This document shows positions 1-11,676 of a DNA stretch of 50,574 bases, piece after piece. Position numbers and translations under genes: made by a program. How positions within the stretch are numbered: position 1 is the stretch's first letter; each line of letters starts with the position of its first letter. The stretch lies in NCBI RefSeq assembly GCF_042434745.1, contig NZ_JBHLSS010000088.1; one strand, written 5' to 3'. The stretch is from Azotobacter paspali. GTDB taxonomy: Bacteria; Pseudomonadota; Gammaproteobacteria; Pseudomonadales; Pseudomonadaceae. The notes under the pieces were generated by a model, which was not told where the DNA came from, made no database searches, and saw only the letters and a list, made by a program, of their open reading frames with translations.

Positions 1-120
1 ACAGAAGGTATCCGACCACTCGGCAAGCAGCCAATGCACTGGATCTGAAGACCACGCCGGAACGACCAAGCACACAACCTTTCCAGCCCAGTATCGGGCA
101 GGCATTTCATGCGATTGCCC

Positions 121-141
121 TGCCCCTTCGGACGAGGGGCA
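121..141. terminator. Terminator-like hairpin
   Basis: The arms TGCCCCT (121-127) and AGGGGCA (135-141) form a 7-bp stem around a 7-base loop. There is no T-tract on either strand, and the gene it would end lies outside the window. Apart from this hairpin I recognise nothing in positions 1-218. Confidence 0.25.
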
Positions 142-218
142 CTCGAAAATCCCTGCCACGATATATAATTAATGGGTTAAGTTGGTAGTAGGGCATGCGG
201 TTGCCTGGAGGTCGCGAT

Positions 219-299
219 ATGGATATCGAATTTCACTTTTGGTTCGGGCTTTCCGTGCTGGCGCTCGCCGGCATGGTCTGGCAGGGCATTCGCAAATAG
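219..299 (+). CDS. Possible 26-residue single-pass membrane peptide
   Basis: ATG at 219 follows a good Shine-Dalgarno sequence (GGAGG about 8 bases upstream) and opens a 26-codon frame ending in TAG at 297-299. The peptide begins MDIEFHFW, has a hydrophobic core (FGLSVLALAGMVW) long enough for one membrane span, and ends QGIRK with a basic tail, the usual form of a small inner-membrane peptide. I do not recognise a family; it matches neither CydX nor KdpF as I remember them. It stands alone, with a decayed gene on the other strand to its right. A chance frame is possible, but the ribosome-binding site and amphipathic ends make it credible. Confidence 0.4.
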   Translation: MDIEFHFWFGLSVLALAGMVWQGIRK

Positions 300-397
300 A
301 CAAGCCACTGGTGGGTGGCTCGGCATGGGCGTGCGGATGCCATGGCTTGGATGGCGCTCGGCATCCCCGTCGAAACGAAGAAGCCGGGCGTCCCGTC

Positions 398-765
398 CTA
401 TGCCTGCAACCGCTTGCCGATCGGTAGCCGGCGGATGCGCTTGCCGCTCGCGGCGAACAGTGCATTGGCCAGCACCGGCGCCAGTAGCGGCACGCCCGGC
501 TCGCGGGCGCCGCTGGGCGCTTTTGCCGAGGGCACGATGTGCACCTCGACCCTTGGCATCTCGTTGAGGCGGAGCACCTGGAAGTCGTGGAAGTTCGACT
601 GCTCGGCCACGCCATTTGAACGACTATTCCACCAGGCGATGCTGCTGGGCCGTCAGCCTGCCTTCTTTGTTCAGGCCTAGGCTGGCCCGGTGCAGGAACA
701 GTAGCCGGTAATGGCCGCCGCGGGTGTCGTTCTCGCGGGGCCAGACCATCTTCACCGGCGTAGGT
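398..765 (-). pseudogene. Remnant of molybdenum hydroxylase large subunit (IorB-like), internally deleted
   Basis: Two minus-strand reading frames carry pieces of an isoquinoline-1-oxidoreductase beta-like protein. The upstream piece (about 765-624) reads PVKMVWPRENDTRGGHYR and ends in a TAG at 624-626. In the family this segment lies mid-protein, before the second half of the Moco domain. The downstream piece (610-398) reads MAEQSNFHDFQVLRLNEMP through GVPLLAPVLANALFAASG and is the normal C-terminal end; it resembles the end of the intact large subunit at 12144-14456. The several hundred codons that normally separate the two pieces are missing, and the frame changes at the junction (about 611-626). 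The N-terminal half is also absent. This is a dead gene. Confidence 0.75.
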
Positions 766-830
766 GGCCGGCGCGTGGGTCGTGGGATTTTGCGTTCTTG
801 CGGCGGTCGGCCGGCAAGGCAAACGAATCG

Positions 831-855
831 GCCCCTCTTCGCCCGGAAGAGGGGC
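831..855 (-). terminator. Hairpin after gcvT, probable operon terminator
   Basis: A perfect 10-bp inverted repeat (GCCCCTCTTC, 5-base loop, GAAGAGGGGC) lies 9 bases downstream of the gcvT stop. No strong U-tract follows on the minus strand, so it may be a weak terminator or an mRNA 3'-end stabiliser. Confidence 0.5.
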
Positions 856-863
856 GGCGAGGG

Positions 864-1988
864 TCAGCCGCGATGGTAGCGCTGTGCTACGAATGGCGTC
901 CTGGCGACCTTCATCGGTACGCGCTTGTTGCGGACGATGGCCCAGACCTCGCTGCCTTCGGCGGCATGGGCGCTGGCGACATAGCCCATAGCCAGCGGCG
1001 CGCCCAGGCTCGGCCCGAAGCCGCCGCTGGTGACCTTGCCGATCGGCATGCCTTCTGCATCGATGATTTCCGCGCCTTCGCGCACCGGCGTGCGCTCCTG
1101 CGGCAGCAGGCCGACGCGCCTACAAGCCACGCCTTCTTTCTGCTGGGTGAAGATCCGCGCGGCGCCGGGAAAGCCGCCGGCGCGCACACCACCTTCGCGG
1201 CGCGCCTTGGAGATGGCCCACTGCAGGCTGGCCTCGACCGGCGTGGTGGCGCTGCTCATGTCGTGGCCGTACAGGCACAGGCCAGCTTCCAGGCGCAGCG
1301 AGTCGCGGGCGCCGAGGCCGATCGGCTGGACTTCCGGTTCGGCGAGCAGGGCGCGGGCGAGCTTATCGGCGTGCTCGACCGGCACGGAGATCTCGAAGCC
1401 GTCCTCGCCGGTGTAGCCGGAGCGGCTGACGATGCACGGGATGCCGAGCAATCCGACCTCGGCGATGCGCATGAAGGTCATCTTCGCCACTTCCGGCGCC
1501 AGGCGCGCCAGCACGTCGACCGCCTTTACGCCCTGCAGGGCGAGCAAGGCGCGCGACTCGAACAGCGATTCGATCTGGCAGCGCGCGCCGATGTGCTTTT
1601 GCAGGTGGGCCAGGTCCTGCTCCTTGCAGGCGGCGTTGACCACCAAAAACAGACGCTCATCGCCCAGGTTGGCGACCATCAGGTCGTCGAGGATACCGCC
1701 GTTGTCGTCGGTGAACAGCGCGTAGCGCTGTTGGCCCACCGGCAGCTCGACGATGTCCACCGGTACCAGGGTTTCCAGGGCCGCGGCAGCATCGGCGCCG
1801 CGCAAAAGGATCTGGCCCATGTGCGAAACGTCGAACAGCCCGGCCTGGTCGCGGCTGTGCAGGTGCTCCTTGAGCACCCCCAGCGGGTATTGCACCGGCA
1901 TCTCGTAGCCGGCGAAGGGCACCATGCGCGCGCCCTGTTCGAGGTGCAGGGCGTGCAGCGGGGTTTTGGCGAGGGTTTCCGTGGTCAT
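864..1988 (-). CDS. gcvT: Glycine cleavage T protein (aminomethyltransferase)
   Basis: A 374-residue protein of normal GcvT length. It moves the methylene carbon from the aminomethyl-lipoyl arm of H protein to tetrahydrofolate and releases ammonia. Visible hallmarks are GYEMPVQYP near residue 27, DVSHMGQI at 53-60, the NGGILDDLMV stretch with Asp101 (the folate-site catalytic aspartate of the family), SGYTGEDGFEI at 190-200 and GLGARDSLRLEAG at 224-236. It is the last gene of the minus-strand gcvP-sdaA-gcvT block. A 75-base gap with a hairpin (2015-2034) separates it from sdaA. The identification is firm. The order matches the gcv2 operon of Pseudomonas aeruginosa, except that gcvH and glyA are missing here. 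Confidence 0.95.
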   Translation of the reverse strand: MTTETLAKTPLHALHLEQGARMVPFAGYEMPVQYPLGVLKEHLHSRDQAGLFDVSHMGQILLRGADAAAALETLVPVDIVELPVGQQRYALFTDDNGGILDDLMVANLGDERLFLVVNAACKEQDLAHLQKHIGARCQIESLFESRALLALQGVKAVDVLARLAPEVAKMTFMRIAEVGLLGIPCIVSRSGYTGEDGFEISVPVEHADKLARALLAEPEVQPIGLGARDSLRLEAGLCLYGHDMSSATTPVEASLQWAISKARREGGVRAGGFPGAARIFTQQKEGVACRRVGLLPQERTPVREGAEIIDAEGMPIGKVTSGGFGPSLGAPLAMGYVASAHAAEGSEVWAIVRNKRVPMKVARTPFVAQRYHRG

Positions 1989-2014
1989 GCAGGAACTCCG
2001 AGGGTCGATGGGGG

Positions 2015-2034
2015 CGGGAGCGGGCTCGCTCCCG
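2015..2034 (-). other. Intercistronic hairpin between sdaA and gcvT
   Basis: CGGGAGCG and CGCTCCCG form an 8-bp perfect stem with a 4-base loop in the short gap between sdaA and gcvT. It may set mRNA stability or attenuate read-through; no U-tract is present. Confidence 0.4.
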
Positions 2035-2064
2035 AGAGGACGGCCGAGGCGGCGCGGATACGGT

Positions 2065-3441
<1,377 letters not shown>

Positions 3442-3507
3442 GATGAATGCTCCGGCTGCAGCGAACTGCCGCAGCAATGGCCCGGGTATTCCTTTTTTAT
3501 AGACCCT

Positions 3508-3536
3508 GGCGGCGATACCGGGACGGTATCGCCGCC
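3508..3536. repeat. Strong 12-bp inverted repeat between gcvP and sdaA
   Basis: GGCGGCGATACC (3508-3519) and GGTATCGCCGCC (3525-3536) are perfect complements with a 5-base loop. It sits 31 bases past the gcvP stop, where Pseudomonas aeruginosa carries glyA2. No U-tract follows on the minus strand, so it is more likely an mRNA processing or stability element than a full terminator. Confidence 0.55.
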
Positions 3537-3567
3537 TCGGCATCGGGGAGCCCACGGAGCGTCGCCA

Positions 3568-6432
<2,865 letters not shown>

Positions 6433-6516
6433 CGATGAATCCTGCAGGTTCGCCCGTGTTCTGGCGGGCGAGGGATCGAGGGCTCGTACCAGGCGACGAG
6501 CGGTTGCCAGCCTTGA

Positions 6517-6531
6517 GCAAGGCAGATGCCA
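6517..6531 (-). promoter_or_regulatory. Sigma-54 (-24/-12) promoter of the gcvP operon
   Basis: The minus strand reads TGGCATCTGCCTTGC, which fits the sigma-54 consensus TGGCAC-N5-TTGC with one mismatch. The -24 GG and -12 GC are correctly spaced, 85 bases before the gcvP start. It lies just downstream of GcsR-type operators and of a gene for a sigma-54-dependent activator, as expected for this locus. Confidence 0.85.
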
Positions 6532-6595
6532 CTTTCAGTAAATATTTTATAAATCAAAAGGTTAGGTTTTTTTATGAAGGTGGCTCAAAATCGCT

Positions 6596-6613
6596 CGGAA
6601 CGAAATCGTTACA
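6596..6613 (-). promoter_or_regulatory. GcsR operator, best site
   Basis: On the minus strand the 18 bases read TGTAACG-ATTT-CGTTCCG. This matches exactly the TGTAACG-N4-CGTTCCG motif I recall being reported for GcsR upstream of the Pseudomonas aeruginosa gcvH2 operon. It lies about 65 bases upstream of the sigma-54 promoter. Confidence 0.8.
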
Positions 6614-6620
6614 AAAAGGC

Positions 6621-6636
6621 TGGCACTTCGGTGCCA
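6621..6636 (-). terminator. Hairpin with U-tract, probable gcsR terminator
   Basis: TGGCAC-TTCG-GTGCCA forms a compact stem-loop. On the minus strand it is followed by GCCTTTTTG, so it looks like an intrinsic terminator for transcripts coming from gcsR. It sits between the GcsR operators, so it would shield the gcv promoter from read-through. Confidence 0.55.
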
Positions 6637-6665
6637 AGGCCCGATTTGGCAGGGCTTGCCTTCTT

Positions 6666-6702
6666 CGTAGCGGAATCGTTACGGTGTGGCGAATTGCTTA
6701 CG
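6666..6702 (-). promoter_or_regulatory. Two weaker GcsR-like operators in tandem
   Basis: Plus-strand CGTAGCG-GAAT-CGTTACG (6666-6683) and TGTGGCG-AATT-GCTTACG (6685-6702) have the same 7-4-7 layout as the strong site at 6596-6613, with more mismatches. Three operators in all would match the three-site arrangement reported for GcsR in Pseudomonas aeruginosa. The last site is the least certain. Confidence 0.5.
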
Positions 6703-6766
6703 AGGGCGGTACGCAGTCGGTTCAATGTCTCCTCTTTTGGGAGAGAAGGGCGCGATCCGCACGGTT

Positions 6767-6810
6767 CCTCATCCCGGAATGCCCGGACCCTCATCCCGGA
6801 ATGCCCGGAC
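6767..6810. repeat. Tandem duplication of a 22-bp unit just after gcsR
   Basis: The unit CCTCATCCCGGAATGCCCGG plus AC occurs twice without a gap (6767-6788 and 6789-6810), ending 3 bases from the gcsR stop codon. Each copy contains the near-palindrome CCCGGAATGCCCGG. Its role is unknown. Confidence 0.8.
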
Positions 6811-6813
6811 CTT

Positions 6814-8331
6814 TCAGGAACGGGCGGGAATGCCGTACTTGCGCAGGCGTTTGGCGATGGCGGTGTGCGAGGTCTGCAGACGGACGGCCAACAGACGGCT
6901 GGATGGATAGCTGGCGTAGAGCCTTTCGAGGATGCCGCGTTCGAAGTTCTCGACCGCCGCGCCGAGGCTGCCGATTTCGTCGGCCTGCGGCGCCACGGCG
7001 GTGCCGGCGATGTCTAGGTCGCCAATCTCCACCAGGTTGCCTTCGCTGATCGCCGCGGCGCGGAAGATCACGTTCTGCAACTGGCGCACGTTGCCCGGCC
7101 AGCGGTTGGCGAGCAGCGCCGGGTAGGTGTCCGGGGCCAGGCGGCAAGGCGGGCGGCGGATCTGCGCGCAGGCCTGGTCGAGGAAGTGGTGGGCCAGCGG
7201 CAGGATGTCCTCGTTACGCTCGCGCAGCGGCGGCACGGCCAGGTTGAGCACGTTGAGTCGGTAGAACAGATCCTCGCGGAAGCGACCCTCGCCGACCATC
7301 TGCTCCAGGTTGCGGTGGGTCGCGCTGAGGATGCGTACGTCGACCCGGATCTCGCGCTCGCCGCCGATGCGCCGGAAGCTGCCGTCGCTGAGAAAACGCA
7401 GCAGCTTGGCCTGCAGGTAGGGCGACATCTCGCCGATCTCGTCGAGGAACACCGTGCCCTGGTGGACCAGTTCCAGCAGGCCGGGCTTGCCGCCGCGCTG
7501 GGCGCCGGTGAAGGCGCCGGGGGCGTAGCCGAACAGCTCGCTCTCGGCGAGATTCTCCGGCAGGGCCGCGCAGTTGAGGGCGAGAAAAGGCGCATTGCGC
7601 CGCGCGCTGACCGCGTGGCAGGCGCGCGCCACCAGTTCCTTGCCGGTGCCGGTCTCGCCCTGGATCAACAGCGGCGCGTCGAGCACCGCCACCCGCTGGG
7701 CACGGGCCTTGAGCGTACGCAGCACCGGCGAGTCGCCGAGCAGGGCATCGAAGCCCTCGGCCTGCTCGTGGTGTAGGGCGGCCAAGCGCTCGCCGATGCG
7801 GTTGGGTGCGTACAGGCTGAGCAGGGCGCCGGCCAGCCCTGCGTTCTCGCCGATCGGCATGGCGTCCAGCAGCAGGGTCCGGCCGCCGAGGACGACTTCG
7901 CGCATCGGTAGGCGGAAGCCGTGGGCTTGCAATTCGTCGTGCAGCTCCGGGGCGGCGAACAGTTCGCCGAGCGTCTCGCCGTCGGGATCGTGGCCGGCCA
8001 GCTCGATCAGCGCCGGGTTTGCCAGCAGCACCCGGCCGTTGCCGTCCACCGCCAGCAGCGGGTCGGGCATGGCGGCAAGCAGGGCGTAGAGCTGCAGACT
8101 GCGCCGCTGGCCGGGGAGGATGTCGACCACCTCCACCGCCCGCACCCCGCGCACCTTGAACAGGGCGCCGCGCAGTTCCTCGAGGACCTCGGGGCCGAGC
8201 GTCGGCGCGTCGATGTAGACGTTGGGCGGAACCATTTCCACGGCGTCCAGATTGAGATTGCGCCCGCCGAGCAGAGCGAGAACTTCCTGGGTGATACCGA
8301 CGCGGTCGATGAAGGTGACGTGAATACGCAT
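6814..8331 (-). CDS. gcsR: TyrR-family sigma-54 enhancer-binding activator (GcsR)
   Basis: A 505-residue activator that reads glycine levels and turns on the gcv operon with sigma-54 RNA polymerase. The ATG at 8331 gives MRIHVTFIDRVGITQEVLAL, the conserved ACT-domain start of the TyrR/PhhR/GcsR group; a longer open frame upstream is not family-like. After the ACT domain comes a PAS-like segment (LYALLAAMPDPLLAVDGNG). The AAA+ domain follows with Walker A GETGTGKE and the sigma-54 contact loop, which reads GAFTGA. A C-terminal TyrR-type helix-turn-helix (SSRLLAVRLQTSHTAIAKRL) ends the protein. It lies directly upstream of gcvP in the same orientation, separated by the operators and promoter it should act on. 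PhhR is the closest alternative, but context favours GcsR. Confidence 0.88.
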   Translation of the reverse strand: MRIHVTFIDRVGITQEVLALLGGRNLNLDAVEMVPPNVYIDAPTLGPEVLEELRGALFKVRGVRAVEVVDILPGQRRSLQLYALLAAMPDPLLAVDGNGRVLLANPALIELAGHDPDGETLGELFAAPELHDELQAHGFRLPMREVVLGGRTLLLDAMPIGENAGLAGALLSLYAPNRIGERLAALHHEQAEGFDALLGDSPVLRTLKARAQRVAVLDAPLLIQGETGTGKELVARACHAVSARRNAPFLALNCAALPENLAESELFGYAPGAFTGAQRGGKPGLLELVHQGTVFLDEIGEMSPYLQAKLLRFLSDGSFRRIGGEREIRVDVRILSATHRNLEQMVGEGRFREDLFYRLNVLNLAVPPLRERNEDILPLAHHFLDQACAQIRRPPCRLAPDTYPALLANRWPGNVRQLQNVIFRAAAISEGNLVEIGDLDIAGTAVAPQADEIGSLGAAVENFERGILERLYASYPSSRLLAVRLQTSHTAIAKRLRKYGIPARS

Positions 8332-9020
8332 GACGAGAGGCAGGGTTACCGAGTGAACGTGCGAGTATGCCGTCCGATGCCGCAGCGAGAAACGGCCGGC
8401 GACGCCGACCTCCAGAAAAAGCTTCTTCAGCGGCCACGCACGTATCAGCGCATCACCGGCCCCTCGATCGGCACGCCGGTCACCGTGGCTAGCGTGGTGC
8501 CCGGGGCGAAGCCATAAAGCATGCTGGCCGCCGCCGGTTTCCGGGCGATCTTCAGCGCGCCGATGGCGTTCAGGCCTTTCTCGCCCTGCCGCTCGAACGT
8601 TTGGACAACTCGGCCCCGAAGGCCGAACTGGAGCGGATCGGCACTCTGTGATGTACCTGTGAGCTGACATCTTGCTGGCACGGTGCTGATCGCCCTGGCG
8701 CCGGTCAGGGAACCACGCCTGAATCGAGCGGACGAGTTGCCTGCCCTGTGCGCCGTGCGCGGCATAGAATGGTTTCACCTGCCGATGGCCGATGAGCAGG
8801 GGCCGCTGGACAACTTCGACAGGCCTGGATGCAGAGGCGTCTGGCGCCGTTCGCGGAGGGGCCATCCGGTTCAGGGGCTGTCCGGGTGTACCTGGGCGAG
8901 CGCCCATCCGGATCGACTGTGCGCCGATGCCATCGCCTGCCGCGGGCGCGCGCTCCAAGGCCGTCCGGCGCATGCGCTCTGAATCGTACAGTTCGGCCGG
9001 TAGGAGACGGGTGGCATGCC
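8332..9020. other. Gene-poor stretch with possible gene remnants
   Basis: About 690 bases between gcsR and the UPF0060 gene hold no convincing intact gene. Apart from the phosphatase-like piece listed separately, the minus strand at about 8600-8445 reads GLNAIGALKIARKPAAASML and then YGFAPGTTLATVTG before a stop. That has the look of a real protein end, but I cannot name it and it has no plausible upstream part. The stretch looks like a scar of deleted genes. Confidence 0.4.
8683..8830 (+). pseudogene. Fragment resembling a CDKN3/tyrosine-phosphatase-like protein
   Basis: The plus strand encodes VLIALAPVREPRLNRADELP and then ALCAVRGIEWFHLPMADEQG. This pattern resembles small bacterial dual-specificity phosphatase-like proteins (a 'hVDVLVSLL...ALC...GI.F..FPIPD' layout), but without the catalytic CxGG..R loop. 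The frame soon runs into unrelated sequence, and no start with a good ribosome-binding site is seen. I take it as a truncated relic. The similarity is by eye and weak. Confidence 0.3.
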
Positions 9021-9347
9021 ATGTTGAAGACTCTGGCGCTCTTCGTTTTAACCGCTCTGGCCGAGATCCTCGGCTGCTATCTGCCCTGGCTCTGGCTTCG
9101 GGAGGGCTGGAGCGCCTGGCTGCTGCTGCCGGGGGCGCTTTCCCTGGCACTGTTCGCCTGGCTGCTGTCGCTGCATCCGACGGCGGCCGGGCGGGTCTAT
9201 GCCGCCTACGGGGGGGTGTACATCTGCGTGGCCCTGCTCTGGCTGTGGTTGGTCGACGGCATCCGTCCGACGGTCTGGGATCTGTTCGGCGGCGGCGTCG
9301 CCCTCGCCGGCATGGCGATCATCGTGCTGGCTCCGCGAAGCTCCTGA
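9021..9347 (+). CDS. UPF0060 (YnfA) family small membrane protein
   Basis: A 108-residue, four-span inner-membrane protein starting MLKTLALFVLTALAEILGCY, the signature N-terminus of the UPF0060/YnfA family. Family hallmarks present include the acidic residue in span 1 (ALAEILG), the LLSLHPTAAGRVYAAYGGVY loop and the closing GGGVALAGMAIIVL span. The family resembles small multidrug-resistance transporters, but its substrate is not settled. The start at 9021 gives the canonical length; upstream in-frame codons are not family-like. It lies 23 bases before a GAPDH gene and probably shares its transcript. It is a confident family call without a known function. Confidence 0.9.
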   Translation: MLKTLALFVLTALAEILGCYLPWLWLREGWSAWLLLPGALSLALFAWLLSLHPTAAGRVYAAYGGVYICVALLWLWLVDGIRPTVWDLFGGGVALAGMAIIVLAPRSS

Positions 9348-9370
9348 ATCTCTGAAGCGAGGAGACCTTC

Positions 9371-10375
9371 ATGACTATCAAGGTAGGCATCAACGGCTTC
9401 GGCCGTATCGGACGTCTGGTCCTGCGCGCCGCCTGGGACTGGCCGGAGCTGGAGTTCGTGCAGATCAACGATCCGGCCGCCAACGCGGCGACCCACGCCC
9501 ATCTGCTCAATTTCGATTCGGTGCACGGCCGCTGGCGGTACAAGGCTAGCAGCGACGGCGATTATCTGGCGATCGATGGCCGGCGCATCCCGATCAGCGC
9601 CAACAAGGCCATCGCCGATACCGACTGGTCGGATTGCGATGTGGTGATCGAGGCCAGCGGTAAGATGACCAGGGTGGCCCTGCTGCAGGCCTATCTGGAG
9701 CAGGGCGTCGGGCGCGTGGTGGTCAGCGCGCCGGTCAAGGAGGAGAGCGCGCTCAACGTGGTGATGGGCGTCAACCATCAACTGTTCGAGCCGGCCCGGC
9801 ACCGCATCGTCACCGCCGCCTCCTGCACCACCAACTGCTTGGCGCCGCTGGTCAAGGTGATCCATGAGAACCTGGGCATCCGCCACGGCTCGATCACCAC
9901 CATCCACGACTTGACCAACTCGCAGAACATTCTCGATGCGCCGCACAAGGACCTGCGTCGCGCCCGTGCCTGCGGCATGAGTCTGATCCCGACTAGCACC
10001 GGTTCGGCCACCGCCATCGCCGAGATTTTCCCGGAGCTGCGCGGCCGCCTGAACGGCATGGCCGTGCGCGTGCCGCTGGCCAACGCCTCGCTGACCGACT
10101 GCGTATTCGAGGTGGAGCGCGCGACTACGGTGGAAGAGGTCAACGCCCTGCTCGAAGCCGCTGCCGCGGGGGCGCTCGCGGGTATCCTCGGCTACGAGGA
10201 GCGGCCGCTGGTATCCATCGACTACCGCAGCGACCCGCGCTCATCTATCGTCGACGCGCTGTCGACCATAGTGGTCGACGGAACCCAGGTGAAGCTCTAT
10301 GCCTGGTACGACAACGAGTGGGCCTACGCCAACCGCACCGTCGAGCTGGCCCGGTTGGTGAGTTCGGTCCGCTAA
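9371..10375 (+). CDS. Glyceraldehyde-3-phosphate dehydrogenase, ArsJ-associated type
   Basis: A 334-residue GAPDH with the NAD-binding start INGFGRIGR, the catalytic ASCTTNC motif (Cys152), the TGSATAIAEIFPEL substrate-loop region and the C-terminal YDNEWAYANR motif. The wording WDWPELEFVQINDPA and LLNFDSVHGRW near the N-terminus is, as I remember it, typical of the paralogue encoded in arsenic operons. There it makes 1-arseno-3-phosphoglycerate from arsenate for export by ArsJ. No arsJ, arsR or arsC is in this window, so that role is inference. A housekeeping or gluconeogenic GAPDH is the alternative. A ribosome-binding site (GCGAGGAGACC) precedes the ATG. An inverted repeat (GCTGGCC/GGCCAGC, 10382-10403) follows the stop and could end transcription. 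Confidence 0.85.
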   Translation: MTIKVGINGFGRIGRLVLRAAWDWPELEFVQINDPAANAATHAHLLNFDSVHGRWRYKASSDGDYLAIDGRRIPISANKAIADTDWSDCDVVIEASGKMTRVALLQAYLEQGVGRVVVSAPVKEESALNVVMGVNHQLFEPARHRIVTAASCTTNCLAPLVKVIHENLGIRHGSITTIHDLTNSQNILDAPHKDLRRARACGMSLIPTSTGSATAIAEIFPELRGRLNGMAVRVPLANASLTDCVFEVERATTVEEVNALLEAAAAGALAGILGYEERPLVSIDYRSDPRSSIVDALSTIVVDGTQVKLYAWYDNEWAYANRTVELARLVSSVR

Positions 10376-10544
10376 ATCCTTGCTGGCCGGATGCGCGGCC
10401 AGCGAACCATCTGGGGCGGACGGGCCGACGTGCTATCCCATGCTTGCCGTGAAGTCAATGGATTGTTGAAGCTCATTCAACGGTACATGAGATAAATTTA
10501 TTCACCTCCGGTTCTGTCCGTCCGCTTTGTCCAAGGAGGATCTC

Positions 10545-11534
10545 ATGAGCATCGAAACCATCCGGATCGAAGGTATCGCCGCACCCGTTTCGCGCATCGG
10601 CCTCGGTACCTGGGCCATCGGCGGCTGGATGTGGGGCGGCACCGACGATGCGCGCTCCGTGGAAACCATCCGCCAGGCTGTCGAGTCCGGCATCAACCTG
10701 ATCGATACCGCCCCGGTCTATGGCTTTGGGCATTCCGAGGAGGTGGTCGGCAAGGCTTTGGAGGGCATCCGCAAGCGGGCGGTGATCGCCACCAAGGTGG
10801 CGCTGGAGTGGTCGGACAGCGGCATCCACCGCAACGCCACGGCCAGGCGTATCCGCCAGGAAATCGAGGACTCCCTGCGCCGCCTGCGCACCGACCGTAT
10901 CGACCTCTACCAGGTCCACTGGCCCGATCCGCTGGTGCCCCACGAGGAAACCGCCCGCGAGCTGGAGAAGCTGCGCGAAGAGGGCAAGCTCCTCGCCATC
11001 GGCGTGAGCAACTACTCGCCCGAGCAGATGGACGGCTTCCGCCGCTTCGCCCCGCTGGCCGCGGTGCAGCCGCCGTACAATCTGTTCGAGCGCGCCATCG
11101 AGGCGGATGTGCTGCCTTATGCCAAGAAGCACGGTCTGGTGGTGCTGGCCTACGGGGCACTATGCCGCGGCCTACTGTCGGGGCGGATGCGCGCCGATAC
11201 CGCCTTCGAGGGCGACGATCTGCGCAAGGTCGATCCCAAGTTCCAGGCTCCGCGCTTCGCTCGCTACCTGGCGGCGGTCGAGGCCCTGCGCCAGTTGGCC
11301 CTGGAGCGTCACGGCAAGTCGGTGCTGGCCCTGGCCATCCGCTGGATTCTCGACCAGGGGCCGACCATCGCCCTGTGGGGCGCGCGTCATCCCGGACAGC
11401 TCGCCGGTATCGACGAAGCCTTCGGCTGGAAACTGGATGAGGAAGATTTGCGCCGGATCGACGCCCTGCTGGCCGAGCACGTCAAGGACCCGGTCGGCCC
11501 CGAATTCATGGCGCCGCCGGCGCGCCAGGGCTGA
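10545..11534 (+). CDS. Aldo/keto reductase
   Basis: A 329-residue NADPH-dependent aldo/keto reductase. The ATG at 10545 follows a strong AAGGAGGA site; an ATG 18 bases earlier lacks one. The barrel motifs are IGLGTWAIGGWMWGG at the N-terminus, NLIDTAPVYGFGHSEEVVGKAL with the catalytic Asp and Tyr, then IDLYQVHWPDPLVP and GVSNYSPEQMDGF. This sub-type resembles the auxin-induced/YajO-like group of general aldehyde reductases; the substrate cannot be told. It stands as its own unit between the GAPDH gene and the molybdoenzyme operon. A short inverted repeat (AGTCTT/AAGACT, 11536-11550) right after the stop may be a weak terminator. Confidence 0.9.
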   Translation: MSIETIRIEGIAAPVSRIGLGTWAIGGWMWGGTDDARSVETIRQAVESGINLIDTAPVYGFGHSEEVVGKALEGIRKRAVIATKVALEWSDSGIHRNATARRIRQEIEDSLRRLRTDRIDLYQVHWPDPLVPHEETARELEKLREEGKLLAIGVSNYSPEQMDGFRRFAPLAAVQPPYNLFERAIEADVLPYAKKHGLVVLAYGALCRGLLSGRMRADTAFEGDDLRKVDPKFQAPRFARYLAAVEALRQLALERHGKSVLALAIRWILDQGPTIALWGARHPGQLAGIDEAFGWKLDEEDLRRIDALLAEHVKDPVGPEFMAPPARQG

Positions 11535-11676
11535 GAGTCTTGAAAAGACTTCCGTCTACTTTCCACGACGTCGGAGAGAGCGGCCGGCTGTCACGGAGTT
11601 CGCCTAACATTCTTCCTTCTGGCCCCAAGCTTCGCTCGGACGACTTCTTCAAGTTCAAGGATCACACGATATCTCC

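Noticed and set aside
10494..10517. TAAAT-like PvdS box before the aldo/keto reductase
   Set aside because: After a TAAAT the 16-base spacing leads to CTG rather than CGT, and the gene has no link to iron.
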